Shown here piece by piece: positions 29,550 through 36,588 of a stretch of 36,588 nucleotides of DNA. Source of the stretch: M0108 sp044228695. Its GTDB lineage: Bacteria; Pseudomonadota; Gammaproteobacteria; Chromatiales; Chromatiaceae. The notes below the pieces were generated by a model. The model worked only from the letters and a program-made list of their open reading frames with translations. It had not been told where the DNA came from and ran no database searches. Each line of letters opens with the position of its first letter. The first letter of the stretch is position 1. The translations under genes and the position numbers were made by a program. The DNA lies in assembly GCA_044228695.1 (NCBI GenBank), contig JBGAUK010000027.1, positions 1-36,588 on the forward strand, written 5' to 3'.

Positions 29550-30551
29550 ATGCATATCGACAATCTTGCGAACTGGCAGCACGATCACGTCTTTAACGTC
29601 GGCAGCGAGGCCGCCGAACGGGGCACGCGTCTGGTGATGTGGATCACCGCCGCCATGATGGTAGTCGAGATCACCGCCGGCTGGTGGTACAACTCCATGG
29701 CCCTGCTGGCGGACGGCTGGCACATGAGCTCTCACGCAGTGGCCATCGGCCTGTCGGCGATGGCTTACGCCTCGGCACGGCGCTACGCCCGGGACCCGCG
29801 CTTTGCCTTCGGCACCTGGAAGATCGAGGTGCTGGGAGGCTTTGCCAGCGCCATCTTCCTCCTGGGCGTGGCCCTCACGATGGTGGTGGGCTCCGTCGAG
29901 CGCATTCTGTCGCCCCAGCCGATCCAGTACCAGGAAGCCATCGTCATCGCCGTGCTGGGCTTGCTGGTCAACCTGGTGTCCGCGCTCATTCTTGGCAAGG
30001 CCCATCACCATGATCACGGCCCTCATCATGATCATCATGAGGATCACGGGCACCATCATCACCCTCACGTCCAGTGGCAAAATCCCGATCTGAACCTCAA
30101 GTCGGCCTATCTGCACGTCATCGCCGACGCGGCCACTTCCATCCTGGCCATCGTCGCCCTGATGGGCGGCTGGATTTACGGCTGGATGTGGCTCGACCCG
30201 GCCATGGGCATCCTGGGCGCCATCCTGGTGGCGATCTGGGCTAAGGGGCTGATTATCGAGACCAGCAAGGTGCTCCTGGATCGGGAGATGGATCACCCGG
30301 TGGTCGCTGAGATCCGGGAGGTCGTGGAAACCAGTCCGGACGCCGGAGAGACGCGCATCACCGACCTGCATGTCTGGCGAGTGGGCAAGAATGTCTATGC
30401 CTGCGCCCTCACGGTCGTCACCCACGACCTCGCACTGACCTCGGACACTATTCGCCAGCGCCTGGCGGTCCACGAGGAGATCGTTCACTCCACCATCGAG
30501 ATCCAGGTTTGCCCGGACGTCATACCCCAACCCGGTGGCGCGACGGCCTGA
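29550..30551 (+). CDS. DmeF-type CDF cation exporter
   Basis: A 333-residue cation diffusion facilitator of the inner membrane that exports divalent metals (Co, Ni, Mn or Zn in relatives) against protons. The DmeF-like N-terminus NWQHDHVFNVG, the TM2 metal site ALLADGWHMSSH (Asp55, His58), a His-rich cytoplasmic loop (HHHDHGPHHDHHEDHGHHHH, about 151-170) and the TM5 site HVIADAATS are visible. The C-terminal dimer domain has ITDLHVWRVGKNVYA. AAGGAG seven bases before the ATG at 29550 fixes the start; the frame is open further upstream. The Mn riboswitch ahead suggests that Mn is at least one substrate. Confidence 0.9.
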   Translation: MHIDNLANWQHDHVFNVGSEAAERGTRLVMWITAAMMVVEITAGWWYNSMALLADGWHMSSHAVAIGLSAMAYASARRYARDPRFAFGTWKIEVLGGFASAIFLLGVALTMVVGSVERILSPQPIQYQEAIVIAVLGLLVNLVSALILGKAHHHDHGPHHDHHEDHGHHHHPHVQWQNPDLNLKSAYLHVIADAATSILAIVALMGGWIYGWMWLDPAMGILGAILVAIWAKGLIIETSKVLLDREMDHPVVAEIREVVETSPDAGETRITDLHVWRVGKNVYACALTVVTHDLALTSDTIRQRLAVHEEIVHSTIEIQVCPDVIPQPGGATA

Positions 30552-30608
30552 AGACCCCCTGGTTTCCCACCGCCCCCTTTCTACAAATCCAACGACGAGA
30601 TTAATGAC

Positions 30609-31190
30609 ATGTCCGCCCTAGAGACCCTCACCGCCATTTTTTCCACCTTCGGCCTCATCTTCCTGGCCGAGATCGGGGACAAGAGCCAACTGGTCTGCAT
30701 GACCCTGGCCGCCCGCCACCGCCACCTGCCGGTACTGCTCGGCGCCATCGCCGCCTTCCTAATCCTTAATACCCTGGCGGTCGTCTTTGGCGCCGGTCTG
30801 GCGCAGTGGATACCGGAAAAGATCCTGGCGGGGGCCGTGGCCCTGCTCTTCGGGGCCTTTGGCATCAAGTCCCTACTGACCAAGGAGGAGGTAGGGGAGG
30901 ATGGCGAGGTCGAGGAAAAGCCCGGCCATGGCATCTTCGCCACTACCTTCCTCATGCTCTTGCTGGCGGAGATGGGCGACAAGACCCAGATCGCCATTGC
31001 CGGCCTGGCCAGCACCCTGCCCGCTCTGGCGGTTTGGATCGGCGCCACCCTGGCCCTGATCACTACGTCGGCCCTGGGGGTCTGGCTCGGAGTCACCCTC
31101 CTCAGACGCATTCCCATCCATCGGCTCCACCAGGTCAGCGGGGTCTTCTTCCTGGTGCTGGCGGCCTTCGCGGCGACGCGGGTCTTCTGA
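30609..31190 (+). CDS. TMEM165/GDT1-family Mn2+ exporter (MneA-like)
   Basis: A 193-residue membrane protein of the UPF0016/GDT1 family, which in bacteria expels Mn2+ (MneA of Vibrio). It carries both signature motifs of its inverted repeat: AEIGDKSQ (Glu21-Ser26) and AEMGDKTQ (Glu121-Thr126), whose acidic residues bind the ion, and six hydrophobic segments with a central acidic loop (TKEEVGEDGEVEEKPG). It starts 57 bases after dmeF and is very probably in the same riboswitch-controlled message. The gene ends 12 bases from the convergent dsbA stop. Confidence 0.9.
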   Translation: MSALETLTAIFSTFGLIFLAEIGDKSQLVCMTLAARHRHLPVLLGAIAAFLILNTLAVVFGAGLAQWIPEKILAGAVALLFGAFGIKSLLTKEEVGEDGEVEEKPGHGIFATTFLMLLLAEMGDKTQIAIAGLASTLPALAVWIGATLALITTSALGVWLGVTLLRRIPIHRLHQVSGVFFLVLAAFAATRVF

Positions 31191-31202
31191 GGGGGTTCTA
31201 GA

Positions 31203-31889
31203 TCAGGTGCTGGCCCCGCCCGTTGCCTGGGCCGGGCGACCCTCGCGTGCCTTCTTGATCAGCCAATCGGTGATATCGAGCCGACCCTCGTGACCACGGC
31301 CGGCATCGCCGAGGACCCGATAACGCCCACCGACGATGATGCTCGGCACCGAGTTGACCTGGAAACGCTTGGCGCTGGCCTGCGCCTGGCGCAACCGGGT
31401 GCCCACGGCGACGCTGTCGAACTGCTTTTGAAAGGCCTCCGGGTTAAGCCCCTGCTTGGCCACCCAGTCCAGGACCGCCTTTTCCGTGTAGAGATTCAGC
31501 CGCTGTGCGCCGACGGCATCGAAAACCGCCTGATCCAGGCGCTCCAGAGCCCCTTCCAGTTCCAGGGCAAAGTAGAGTCGCGCCAGTATGGTCCAGGCCG
31601 CGCGCCCAAAGGTGACTGGCAGACGCTGAAACTCGACGTCGGCGGGCAGTTCCTTGGCCCAGGCGGTAATGAGGGGATTCAGCGCCGCGCAATGCGGGCA
31701 GCCATAGGAAAAGAACTCGCTGACCCTGACCGCCTGACCCGGCGCGCTCGTCGCGGGGTCCGGCAGGGCCTCCCAATCACGGCCTTCCACCCAATCATCT
31801 CCCCAAGGCCAGGCCCAGGCCTTGGGCATCACCGCCATGCCCAGTGCGGCTGCTAAACCAGCATGAAAATCGCGACGGGTCATAGCCAT
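31203..31889 (-). CDS. dsbA: thiol:disulfide interchange protein DsbA
   Basis: The periplasmic oxidant that introduces disulfides into exported proteins. The 228 residues have a signal peptide with MAMTRRDFHAGL and an AWA site, the active site FSYGCPHCAAL (Cys64-Cys67) and the cis-Pro in NSVPSIIVGG. The Thr-Arg-Arg-Asp-Phe start resembles a Tat twin-arginine signal, so export may be by Tat, unlike the Sec-exported E. coli DsbA. The gene is 25 bases after dsbB, an operon pair in which DsbB reoxidises DsbA. It is transcribed convergently to mneA. Confidence 0.92.
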   Translation of the reverse strand: MAMTRRDFHAGLAAALGMAVMPKAWAWPWGDDWVEGRDWEALPDPATSAPGQAVRVSEFFSYGCPHCAALNPLITAWAKELPADVEFQRLPVTFGRAAWTILARLYFALELEGALERLDQAVFDAVGAQRLNLYTEKAVLDWVAKQGLNPEAFQKQFDSVAVGTRLRQAQASAKRFQVNSVPSIIVGGRYRVLGDAGRGHEGRLDITDWLIKKAREGRPAQATGGAST

Positions 31890-31914
31890 GACGTACCTCG
31901 GTGGAAAAATGGGT

Positions 31915-32496
31915 CTAGCGAGCAGGCGGTTCGGAGGATGGGGCGTCCCCGCCGCGAGCGCTGGCTGGTTGTGACCGGCCTCGAAGGGCTGGCGGGGCGC
32001 CGGGGGAGCCGTGCCACAGGGTCCAGAGGCTGGTGAGCAGCACCAGGATAAAACACAGCAGCGCCCACTGGACCAGGGACAGGCCTATAACCACCAGGGC
32101 CTTATCCTCGCAGAACCCGGTCGCCAGAAACAAATCGGGTTGTAGCTGACCCAGCCACTCCACCAGCCGCTCGATGGGACTGAGTTCGCTGCCGAGACAG
32201 GCAACCGCGCCCGGGGGCTGCTCCTGCAGCCAAGTCTGATAGGCCGCCGTAGCGGTGCCACCCGCAGCCGCGAGGGCGACCAGACCGCCCGTGACCAGGC
32301 GCGCCAGACCCGGCCCCGGCAAGAGGGCCGCGCCGAAGGCCAGCACGGCGATCAGCATGAAGAGCAGTCGTTGGAAAATGCACAGATGACAGGGTTGCAG
32401 GCCAAGCCAGTGGGTCACCAGGATGCTGGCCACGGCCAGAGTGGCGCTGCCTGTAGCCAGGATCAGCCAGGCTTTGCGATCTCTATCGATCGTCAT
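31915..32496 (-). CDS. dsbB: disulfide bond formation protein DsbB
   Basis: A 193-residue membrane protein with four transmembrane helices that transfers electrons from DsbA to quinone. The first periplasmic pair is PCHLC (Cys36-Cys39) followed by IFQR, and the second pair is Cys100 (GAVACLG) and Cys129 (TGFCED). A C-terminal tail rich in Pro, Ala and Ser extends beyond TM4. The ATG at 32496 gives the family N-terminus (MTIDRDRKAW). A short open frame with a better ribosome binding site overlaps this start (see 32483-32527). Confidence 0.92.
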   Translation of the reverse strand: MTIDRDRKAWLILATGSATLAVASILVTHWLGLQPCHLCIFQRLLFMLIAVLAFGAALLPGPGLARLVTGGLVALAAAGGTATAAYQTWLQEQPPGAVACLGSELSPIERLVEWLGQLQPDLFLATGFCEDKALVVIGLSLVQWALLCFILVLLTSLWTLWHGSPGAPPALRGRSQPASARGGDAPSSEPPAR

Positions 32497-32527
32497 GGGA
32501 TACCCGCTCCAATTCGAACTTAAGCAT
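32483..32527 (-). CDS. possible upstream leader ORF overlapping dsbB
   Basis: A 14-codon frame, MLKFELERVSHDDR, begins with an ideal GGAGG at six bases and ends inside the beginning of dsbB, 14 bases past the dsbB ATG. The dsbB start itself has only a distant GGAG. Terminating ribosomes could re-initiate at dsbB, so it may couple or control translation. It is unproved; it has no homologue that I know. Confidence 0.4.
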   Translation of the reverse strand: MLKFELERVSHDDR

Positions 32528-32678
32528 GACAAACCTCCAATCTTGGCTCCCGGATCGGGGCATCCCGGCGAGCACCCGGTCTAGCCATAGGCTGCCGGCG
32601 GCCAACCACCCAACAGAGGTCGCGATCATGAGGCCCCCCAGGGGGTGTCGTAAAGGGAGAAATGGATCGCGGCACCCC

Positions 32679-32915
32679 TCAGGCCGTCAGGAGTTGCTTG
32701 ATCTCCGCCACCGACAAGACCCGGCCAACACTCTTGACCTCGCCATCGATCGCCAGGGCCGGGGTGCTCATGACCCCGGCATCGATGATGGCGTTGATGT
32801 CCGTCACCTTCTCCAGTTCATATTCCAGGGCGAGGGACCTGGCGGCGACATCGGCATTGAGGGCCAGGGTGGCGCACTTGGCGCAGCCGGAGCCCAGGAT
32901 TTGCAGTTTGATCAT
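32679..32915 (-). CDS. small thioredoxin-like redox protein
   Basis: A 78-residue thioredoxin-fold protein of the redox-active disulfide protein 2 family. It starts MIKLQILGSGCAKC with the CxxC pair Cys11-Cys14, has the cis-Pro in VMSTPALAIDG and ends VAEIKQLL. GGAG eight bases before the ATG at 32915 supports the start. It is 14 bases after the permease gene, and this permease-plus-mini-thioredoxin pair recurs in many bacteria. It may supply reducing power or deliver a thiol-bound metalloid to the permease; that role is inferred. Confidence 0.88.
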   Translation of the reverse strand: MIKLQILGSGCAKCATLALNADVAARSLALEYELEKVTDINAIIDAGVMSTPALAIDGEVKSVGRVLSVAEIKQLLTA

Positions 32916-32929
32916 GTCATTTACTCCAT

Positions 32930-34312
32930 TTAAGGATAGAAGGCACCAAACACCAGTCCGGTGAGGGTCGCCATGACCACCACCAGCGAGCAATAGATAA
33001 CCGTCTTGGGCGTACCCAGGATGCTCCGGATCACTAGCATGCTGGGTAACGACAGGGCCGGACCCGCCAGCAGGAGGGCGAGGGCCGGACCCTGGCCCAT
33101 GCCCGCGCCCAGCAGCCCCTGGACGATGGGCACCTCGGTCAGGGTGGCAAAGTACATGAAGGCGCCGACCAGGGCGGCGAGAAAGTTGGGGGCCAGCCCA
33201 TTGCCCCCCACCGCCCCCGCGACCCATTCGGTGGGGATGATGCCCTCGTGACCCGGGCGCCCCAGCAGAAATCCAGCCACCAGGACCCCGGCCAGTAGCA
33301 GCGGCAAGATGAGTTTGGCAAAGCCCCAGGTCTCGGCTAGCCACTCCTCGCCCTCTCCGGGTTGCAGGGCGGCGGCCAGCGCCACGCCCATCACGCCGGC
33401 CGTGAAGGCCAGTTCCGGATGCCCGGGGATCAGCCAGAACAGCAGAGCCGCCAGGCCCGTGGCCCCCGCCAGGGGTGGCCAGGGCCAACGCCAACGCCAG
33501 GCAAGCAGCCCCGCCAGTCCCAGGGCCATCAGGGCGGTCAGGGGCCACTTCCAGACAAAGATGGCATGCCAGACCTCGCTATCCTCGGCACTGGCCGGTG
33601 CCCAGTTGGCCAGGATCAGAATCAGCACCTGCAGGGCAAAAAAGAGGAGGGTTTCGCCGATGGGCCTGCCCGTCCCGCCGCCCAGAAGCAGGCCCTGCTG
33701 GCGCGTGGCCCGCGTCCGCTCCTCCTGGCGGTAGATCCAATGCATGATGATCCCAATGACCAGGGCGAAGACGACCGCGCCCACCGCCCGTGCCACCCCC
33801 AGTTCCAGGCCCAGGATCTTGGCGGTCAGAATGATGGCCAGCACATTGATGGCCGGGCCGGCGTAAAGAAAGGCGATGGCGGGCCCCAGGCCGGCTCCGC
33901 GCCGGTAGATGCCACCGAACAGGGGCAGCACGGTGCAGGAGCACACCGCCAGGATCGCCCCGGAGACCGAGGCGACACCGTAGGCCGCGACCTTATTGGC
34001 CGTCGGCCCGAGATACTTCATCACCGCGTCCTTGCTCAGGAAGACCGCGATGGCCCCGGCGATGAAGAAGGCCGGCACGAGGCAGAGCAATACATGCTCG
34101 CGGGCATACCAGTTCAGCAGGGCCAACCCCTCCAGCACGGCGCCATCGAAGCGGGCGGTGCCCACCGGCAGGAACCAGATCAGCACAAAGAGGGCGATGG
34201 CGCCGGCGAGCCATTTCAGCTCGGTCGGATTAGCCTGGATGACGCCGCGCAACCGCGCCAGCGGATTGGATGTCACGCCCGAGGGCATATTGGTAGCTGA
34301 TGGGGTGGCCAT
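32930..34312 (-). CDS. ArsP-like permease (DUF318 family)
   Basis: A 460-residue polytopic membrane protein with about ten hydrophobic segments in two halves. The family motif is clear: SVSGAILAVCSCTVLPLFGG followed by IYRRGAGLGPAIAFLYAGPAINVLAI, and the second half has MYFATLTEVPIVQGLLGAGMG with LLAGPALSLPSMLVI. ArsP proteins of this family export trivalent methylarsenicals, and an arsM gene lies 4 kb away, so such a role is plausible but not proved by the sequence. The CSC motif could bind a soft metal. Start ATG 34312, cotranscribed with the mini-thioredoxin. Confidence 0.88.
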   Translation of the reverse strand: MATPSATNMPSGVTSNPLARLRGVIQANPTELKWLAGAIALFVLIWFLPVGTARFDGAVLEGLALLNWYAREHVLLCLVPAFFIAGAIAVFLSKDAVMKYLGPTANKVAAYGVASVSGAILAVCSCTVLPLFGGIYRRGAGLGPAIAFLYAGPAINVLAIILTAKILGLELGVARAVGAVVFALVIGIIMHWIYRQEERTRATRQQGLLLGGGTGRPIGETLLFFALQVLILILANWAPASAEDSEVWHAIFVWKWPLTALMALGLAGLLAWRWRWPWPPLAGATGLAALLFWLIPGHPELAFTAGVMGVALAAALQPGEGEEWLAETWGFAKLILPLLLAGVLVAGFLLGRPGHEGIIPTEWVAGAVGGNGLAPNFLAALVGAFMYFATLTEVPIVQGLLGAGMGQGPALALLLAGPALSLPSMLVIRSILGTPKTVIYCSLVVVMATLTGLVFGAFYP

Positions 34313-34566
34313 TAAACTTTCATATTATCTCAGTTAGCCCAGTATCCAGCCCTGGGTATGCCCCACGGTGAAGACCGAATTAGGTTGATGGATGATTGAC
34401 GGGGTGTGGTACCAGGACAGGGATGAAGACGTAAGCTGGGTGAAAAGGAGGCAGACCAGGCTCCGACACAGGGTCCCTCGCCGACCCCCACGAGGACTCC
34501 CGGCAGTCGGGAAGACGAGATGACTGCTAGACTTGAAAGCGTGGCAACCATAAATTGGAGATCATC

Positions 34567-34740
34567 ATGACTATCAGCTTTAAAGACGCGATCGAGGAAA
34601 TGGTCAACAAGCGAATCGTTGCGGGCGAAGATCCCATGGACCTGTTTGACGAACTCATCCATGAGGCCAATCTCGTCTTTGGCCGCTACAACTTAGAGTA
34701 TGAAATCGGCATCTCCAGTAAAGCGGCAAAGAAGGATTAG
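34567..34740 (+). CDS. small conserved-looking protein of unknown function
   Basis: A 57-residue acidic-then-basic helical protein, MTISFKDAIEEMVNKRIV..., with a Lys-rich C-terminus (SSKAAKKD). GGAG six bases before the ATG at 34567 is an excellent ribosome binding site and codon use is coding-like, so I consider it a real gene. I recognise no family. It is divergent from the permease, with 254 bases of spacer that should contain both promoters. Confidence 0.55.
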   Translation: MTISFKDAIEEMVNKRIVAGEDPMDLFDELIHEANLVFGRYNLEYEIGISSKAAKKD

Positions 34741-35101
34741 GGGGCCGCGGTTAATCCTGAATTCCTCTACCGCCCCCGTGAATCGCGTCAATCCTGACAA
34801 GGCCAGTCATGGCCTCCAGGGTCATGACGCGATTCCGCTCATCCCTGGAACGAGCCGCTAGCACCCATGGTCCCCTCAAGGGGCTAACAAACCACAGGAT
34901 CACCAAAAGCCGCTTCCGGTTACAGCGGCCAGCCAGGGATTTAGATCTCATTGCACGCATCGAACGGTAGACCCCGTCTGATCCAGCCAGGACCCGCCGT
35001 ACTTCCCCGCCATCCCCTCCTTGATGTTATAAAACCTTGGAAAACCGTGTGCTTATAGATACTTCCGCGTGGTCGTCGCGCGGTTCCCCGTGCGGCAGAT
35101 G
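34741..35101. other. intergenic stretch without a supported gene
   Basis: The open frames here are short and lack ribosome binding sites. It contains the inverted repeat at 34780-34835, a GCCGCT/AGCGGC hairpin around 34910-34931 and an AT-rich patch near 35020-35060. It separates the small 57-residue gene from the sigma factor remnant. Confidence 0.5.
34780..34835. repeat. inverted repeat with nested hairpin
   Basis: GAATCGCGTCA (34780-34790) and TGACGCGATTC (34825-34835) are perfect 11-base complements around a 34-base centre, which itself contains GGCC-AGTCAT-GGCC. It looks like a small palindromic element; no second copy was found in the window. Confidence 0.5.
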
Positions 35102-35515
35102 TTAGGAATGGCCAAGGGACAACCGCGGCATTCTTCGCGGGACAACACAACAGACCCTGCCGGTCTCGTCAAAGCGCACCTGGCAAGCGGTTGCCAGGTG
35201 ATCGCGCAACCGTTTACGGGCCCGCTGGACGCGGGACTTGGCCCCGGGCAAGGCGCGAGACCCTTGAGACAGGCATAAGCATCCTGACTCAGCCCCTCGA
35301 GGTCGCAAAGGGTGATGGCCTCACGATCCTCGAGTACCAGTTCCGCCAGCACCCGCGACTGACAGTTGGCCAGTGCCGCCACGGGAGCCATCTCCTCATG
35401 GGGGCCGCCAGGTCTTCTGACAAGGCCTGTTGCGGCTTGCGTAGGCGCAGATGGTCAATCAGGGCCACCAACGTCTCGGGGTAGCTGGCGCGTAGCTTGT
35501 CGAGTTGGCACCTCA
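35102..35515 (-). pseudogene. decayed ECF sigma factor gene, SigZ-like
   Basis: Three consecutive minus-strand frames carry pieces of one protein. The first (35515 to about 35395) has ALIDHLRLRKPQQALSEDLAAP, like the end of region 2 of SigZ. The second (about 35390-35280) has ALANCQSRVLAELVLEDREAITLCDLEGLSQ, and the third (about 35270-35102) has the region 4 helix LPGAKSRVQRARKRLRDHL followed by the CxxxFDxxGxV tail typical of SigZ. The N-terminal region 2.1-2.3 is absent. At least two frameshifts and a deletion make this non-functional unless the sequence is wrong. It lies next to the arsenic genes. Confidence 0.6.
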
Positions 35516-35581
35516 TCGCCCGATGGCGTTCTCCCCCGGGGAGGCGGCGGTAATGATGAGGGAGGCTGGCTACCCCCTTCC

Positions 35582-36073
35582 TCACGGATAGGTTTGATCC
35601 AGGTATTCGGTGTGTACGGGCATTTTCAGGGCGTGGGGACGCAAGCCTTGGACCTTGCGTACCACCTCGTCCCGGTCCATGCCGGACTCCAGCAACAGGA
35701 TAGCCGCCATGAAACCGGTGCGACCCGAGCCGCCGCGACAGTGAATGGCGAGGGTGCCCTGCTGGACCAGCAGGGACAAGAGGGTCGGCTTCTGGCTGGC
35801 GAACGCCGTCGCAAAGCGCTCGTCAGGTGCGTGATCATCCTCCACGGGCAGATGAAACCACTGGATTCCAGCAGCGGCGCATGATCCGGGCAGGGACTCG
35901 GCGCCGACTTTCGCCAATTCTTCATCTGGCATGAGGGTGATGAGCGCCTGGGCCCCCGCGGCCTTCAAGGTCGCTACCGCCTCCTCGAGGGAGCTGTCCT
36001 TGGTGCCGGGGCAAGGGGTAAAGATGAGGGTCGCGCCGCTGGCCAGGGCCAATTTATCGTAGGGATGAGACAT
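35582..36073 (-). CDS. dual-specificity phosphatase-like protein of the ars operon
   Basis: A 163-residue CDKN3/Cdc14-like cysteine phosphatase. The P-loop HCRGGSGRTG contains Cys112 and Arg118 (CX5R) and an upstream acidic loop (PVEDDHAPDE) can supply the general acid. It begins SHPYDKLALASGATLIFTPCPGTK, the N-terminus typical of proteins found next to ACR3 pumps, which made me prefer the ATG at 36073 over those at 36088 and 36106. It lies 64 bases after acr3 in the same direction. Its role in arsenic resistance is unknown; arsenate reduction by a CX5R site is one possibility. Confidence 0.85.
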   Translation of the reverse strand: MSHPYDKLALASGATLIFTPCPGTKDSSLEEAVATLKAAGAQALITLMPDEELAKVGAESLPGSCAAAGIQWFHLPVEDDHAPDERFATAFASQKPTLLSLLVQQGTLAIHCRGGSGRTGFMAAILLLESGMDRDEVVRKVQGLRPHALKMPVHTEYLDQTYP

Positions 36074-36137
36074 GCGGAATTTTTCCATTATCGAGATTGA
36101 AATCAAGAGATCGCCCTGGGGTCAACCTTGCTCGGTG

Positions 36138-36588
36138 TCAGGGTTGCCCGCCAGTCTGGCCGGCTTCGTACCAACCCTTGCTGGCATTGACCACCCGGAC
36201 GACGAGGAGCATCACCGGCACCTCGATCAGGACCCCGACCACCGTGGCCAGGGCGGCACCGGATTCAAAGCCAAAGAGGGAAATGGCCGCCGCCACCGCC
36301 AATTCAAAGAAGTTGCTGGCGCCAATCAGGGCCGAAGGGCAGGCGACGCTATGTTTCTCGCCGACCTTGCGGTTCAGCCAGTAGGCCAGAGACGAGTTGA
36401 AAAACACCTGGATCAGGATGGGCACCGCGAGCATGGCGATGATCAGGGGCTGGGCGAGGATCTGCTCGCCCTGGAAGGCGAACAGCAGCACCAGGGTCAA
36501 CAGCAGGGCGACGATGGAGGCGTGACCCAGGGTCGCCAAGGTATTGTCGAACCGGGCCTGCCCCTGTTTGAGCAGGAAGAAGCGCCAG
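36138..36588 (-). CDS. acr3: ACR3-type arsenite efflux transporter (C-terminal part)
   Basis: The last 149 codons of an inner-membrane As(III)-H+ antiporter of the ACR3/BASS family; the gene continues past the window edge (frame from 36587). It begins WRFFLLKQGQARFDNTLATLGH and shows three or four hydrophobic helices, including the family-specific VACPSALIGASNFFELAVAAAISLFG and the conserved Glu in SNFFELAVA and in GVLIEVPVML. It is cotranscribed with the phosphatase gene that follows. Further ars genes such as arsR or arsC may lie beyond the edge. Confidence 0.92.
   Translation of the reverse strand, partial: WRFFLLKQGQARFDNTLATLGHASIVALLLTLVLLFAFQGEQILAQPLIIAMLAVPILIQVFFNSSLAYWLNRKVGEKHSVACPSALIGASNFFELAVAAAISLFGFESGAALATVVGVLIEVPVMLLVVRVVNASKGWYEAGQTGGQP

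Overview
The window looks like the chromosome of a GC-rich gammaproteobacterium, most likely a purple sulfur bacterium of the Chromatiaceae or a close relative. That is an inference from the map-glnD pair, the HoxFUYH-type NAD-coupled hydrogenase without HoxE, the DegP/Q protease, the ArsM/ACR3 genes and the overall codon use. No rRNA, tRNA, CRISPR array or transposase was seen. One run of 97 N (10758-10854) marks an assembly gap inside the hydrogenase operon.

Layout. 1-8.0 kb is housekeeping: methionine aminopeptidase (map) overlapping the PII uridylyltransferase glnD, a small exported protein, a Ca2+/Na+ antiporter, a membrane-anchored alpha/beta hydrolase and a DegP/DegQ protease. 8.1-12.5 kb (minus strand) is a soluble NAD-coupled [NiFe] hydrogenase operon, hoxF-(hoxU)-hoxY-hoxH-hoxW; nearly all of hoxU is missing at the gap. 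12.7-15.0 kb is a fused two-domain peptide/nickel-type ABC ATPase with a repeat-derived linker. 15.2-16.5 kb holds a STAS protein and another alpha/beta hydrolase.

16.6-20.0 kb is the most interesting part: a compact lasso-peptide-type RiPP cluster in the order B1 (PqqD-like recognition element), C (asparagine-synthetase-like macrolactam cyclase), A (53-residue precursor absent from routine gene calls because it is so small) and K (HprK-like kinase, frameshifted in a run of ten C). The precursor carries an aromatic-x2-P-x-L-x3-G recognition motif and a Thr at -2 before a predicted 17-residue core, GGNSDLTEDLTLAFGSP. No B2 leader peptidase and no exporter lie beside it.

20.0-25.3 kb (minus strand) is an AT-richer surface-polysaccharide block: two glycosyltransferases, two SDR enzymes and an FnlC/WbjD-like 2-epimerase, pointing to UDP-L-FucNAc or UDP-L-QuiNAc synthesis, with no dehydratase gene in view. 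It is followed by a deleted MFS transporter pseudogene, an ABC ATPase carrying a C-terminal RsbW-like domain, and an orphan antitoxin-like gene.

28.1-36.6 kb is a metal and metalloid region. It has the arsenite methyltransferase arsM, a yybP-ykoY manganese riboswitch with a competing hairpin in front of a DmeF-type cation exporter and a TMEM165/MneA-type Mn2+ exporter, then a minus-strand set of ArsP-like permease, small redox thioredoxin, DsbB and DsbA. A decayed SigZ-like sigma factor gene follows, and the window ends in an ACR3 arsenite efflux pump with its CDKN3-like phosphatase partner. Metal export, arsenic methylation/efflux and periplasmic disulfide formation appear grouped here.
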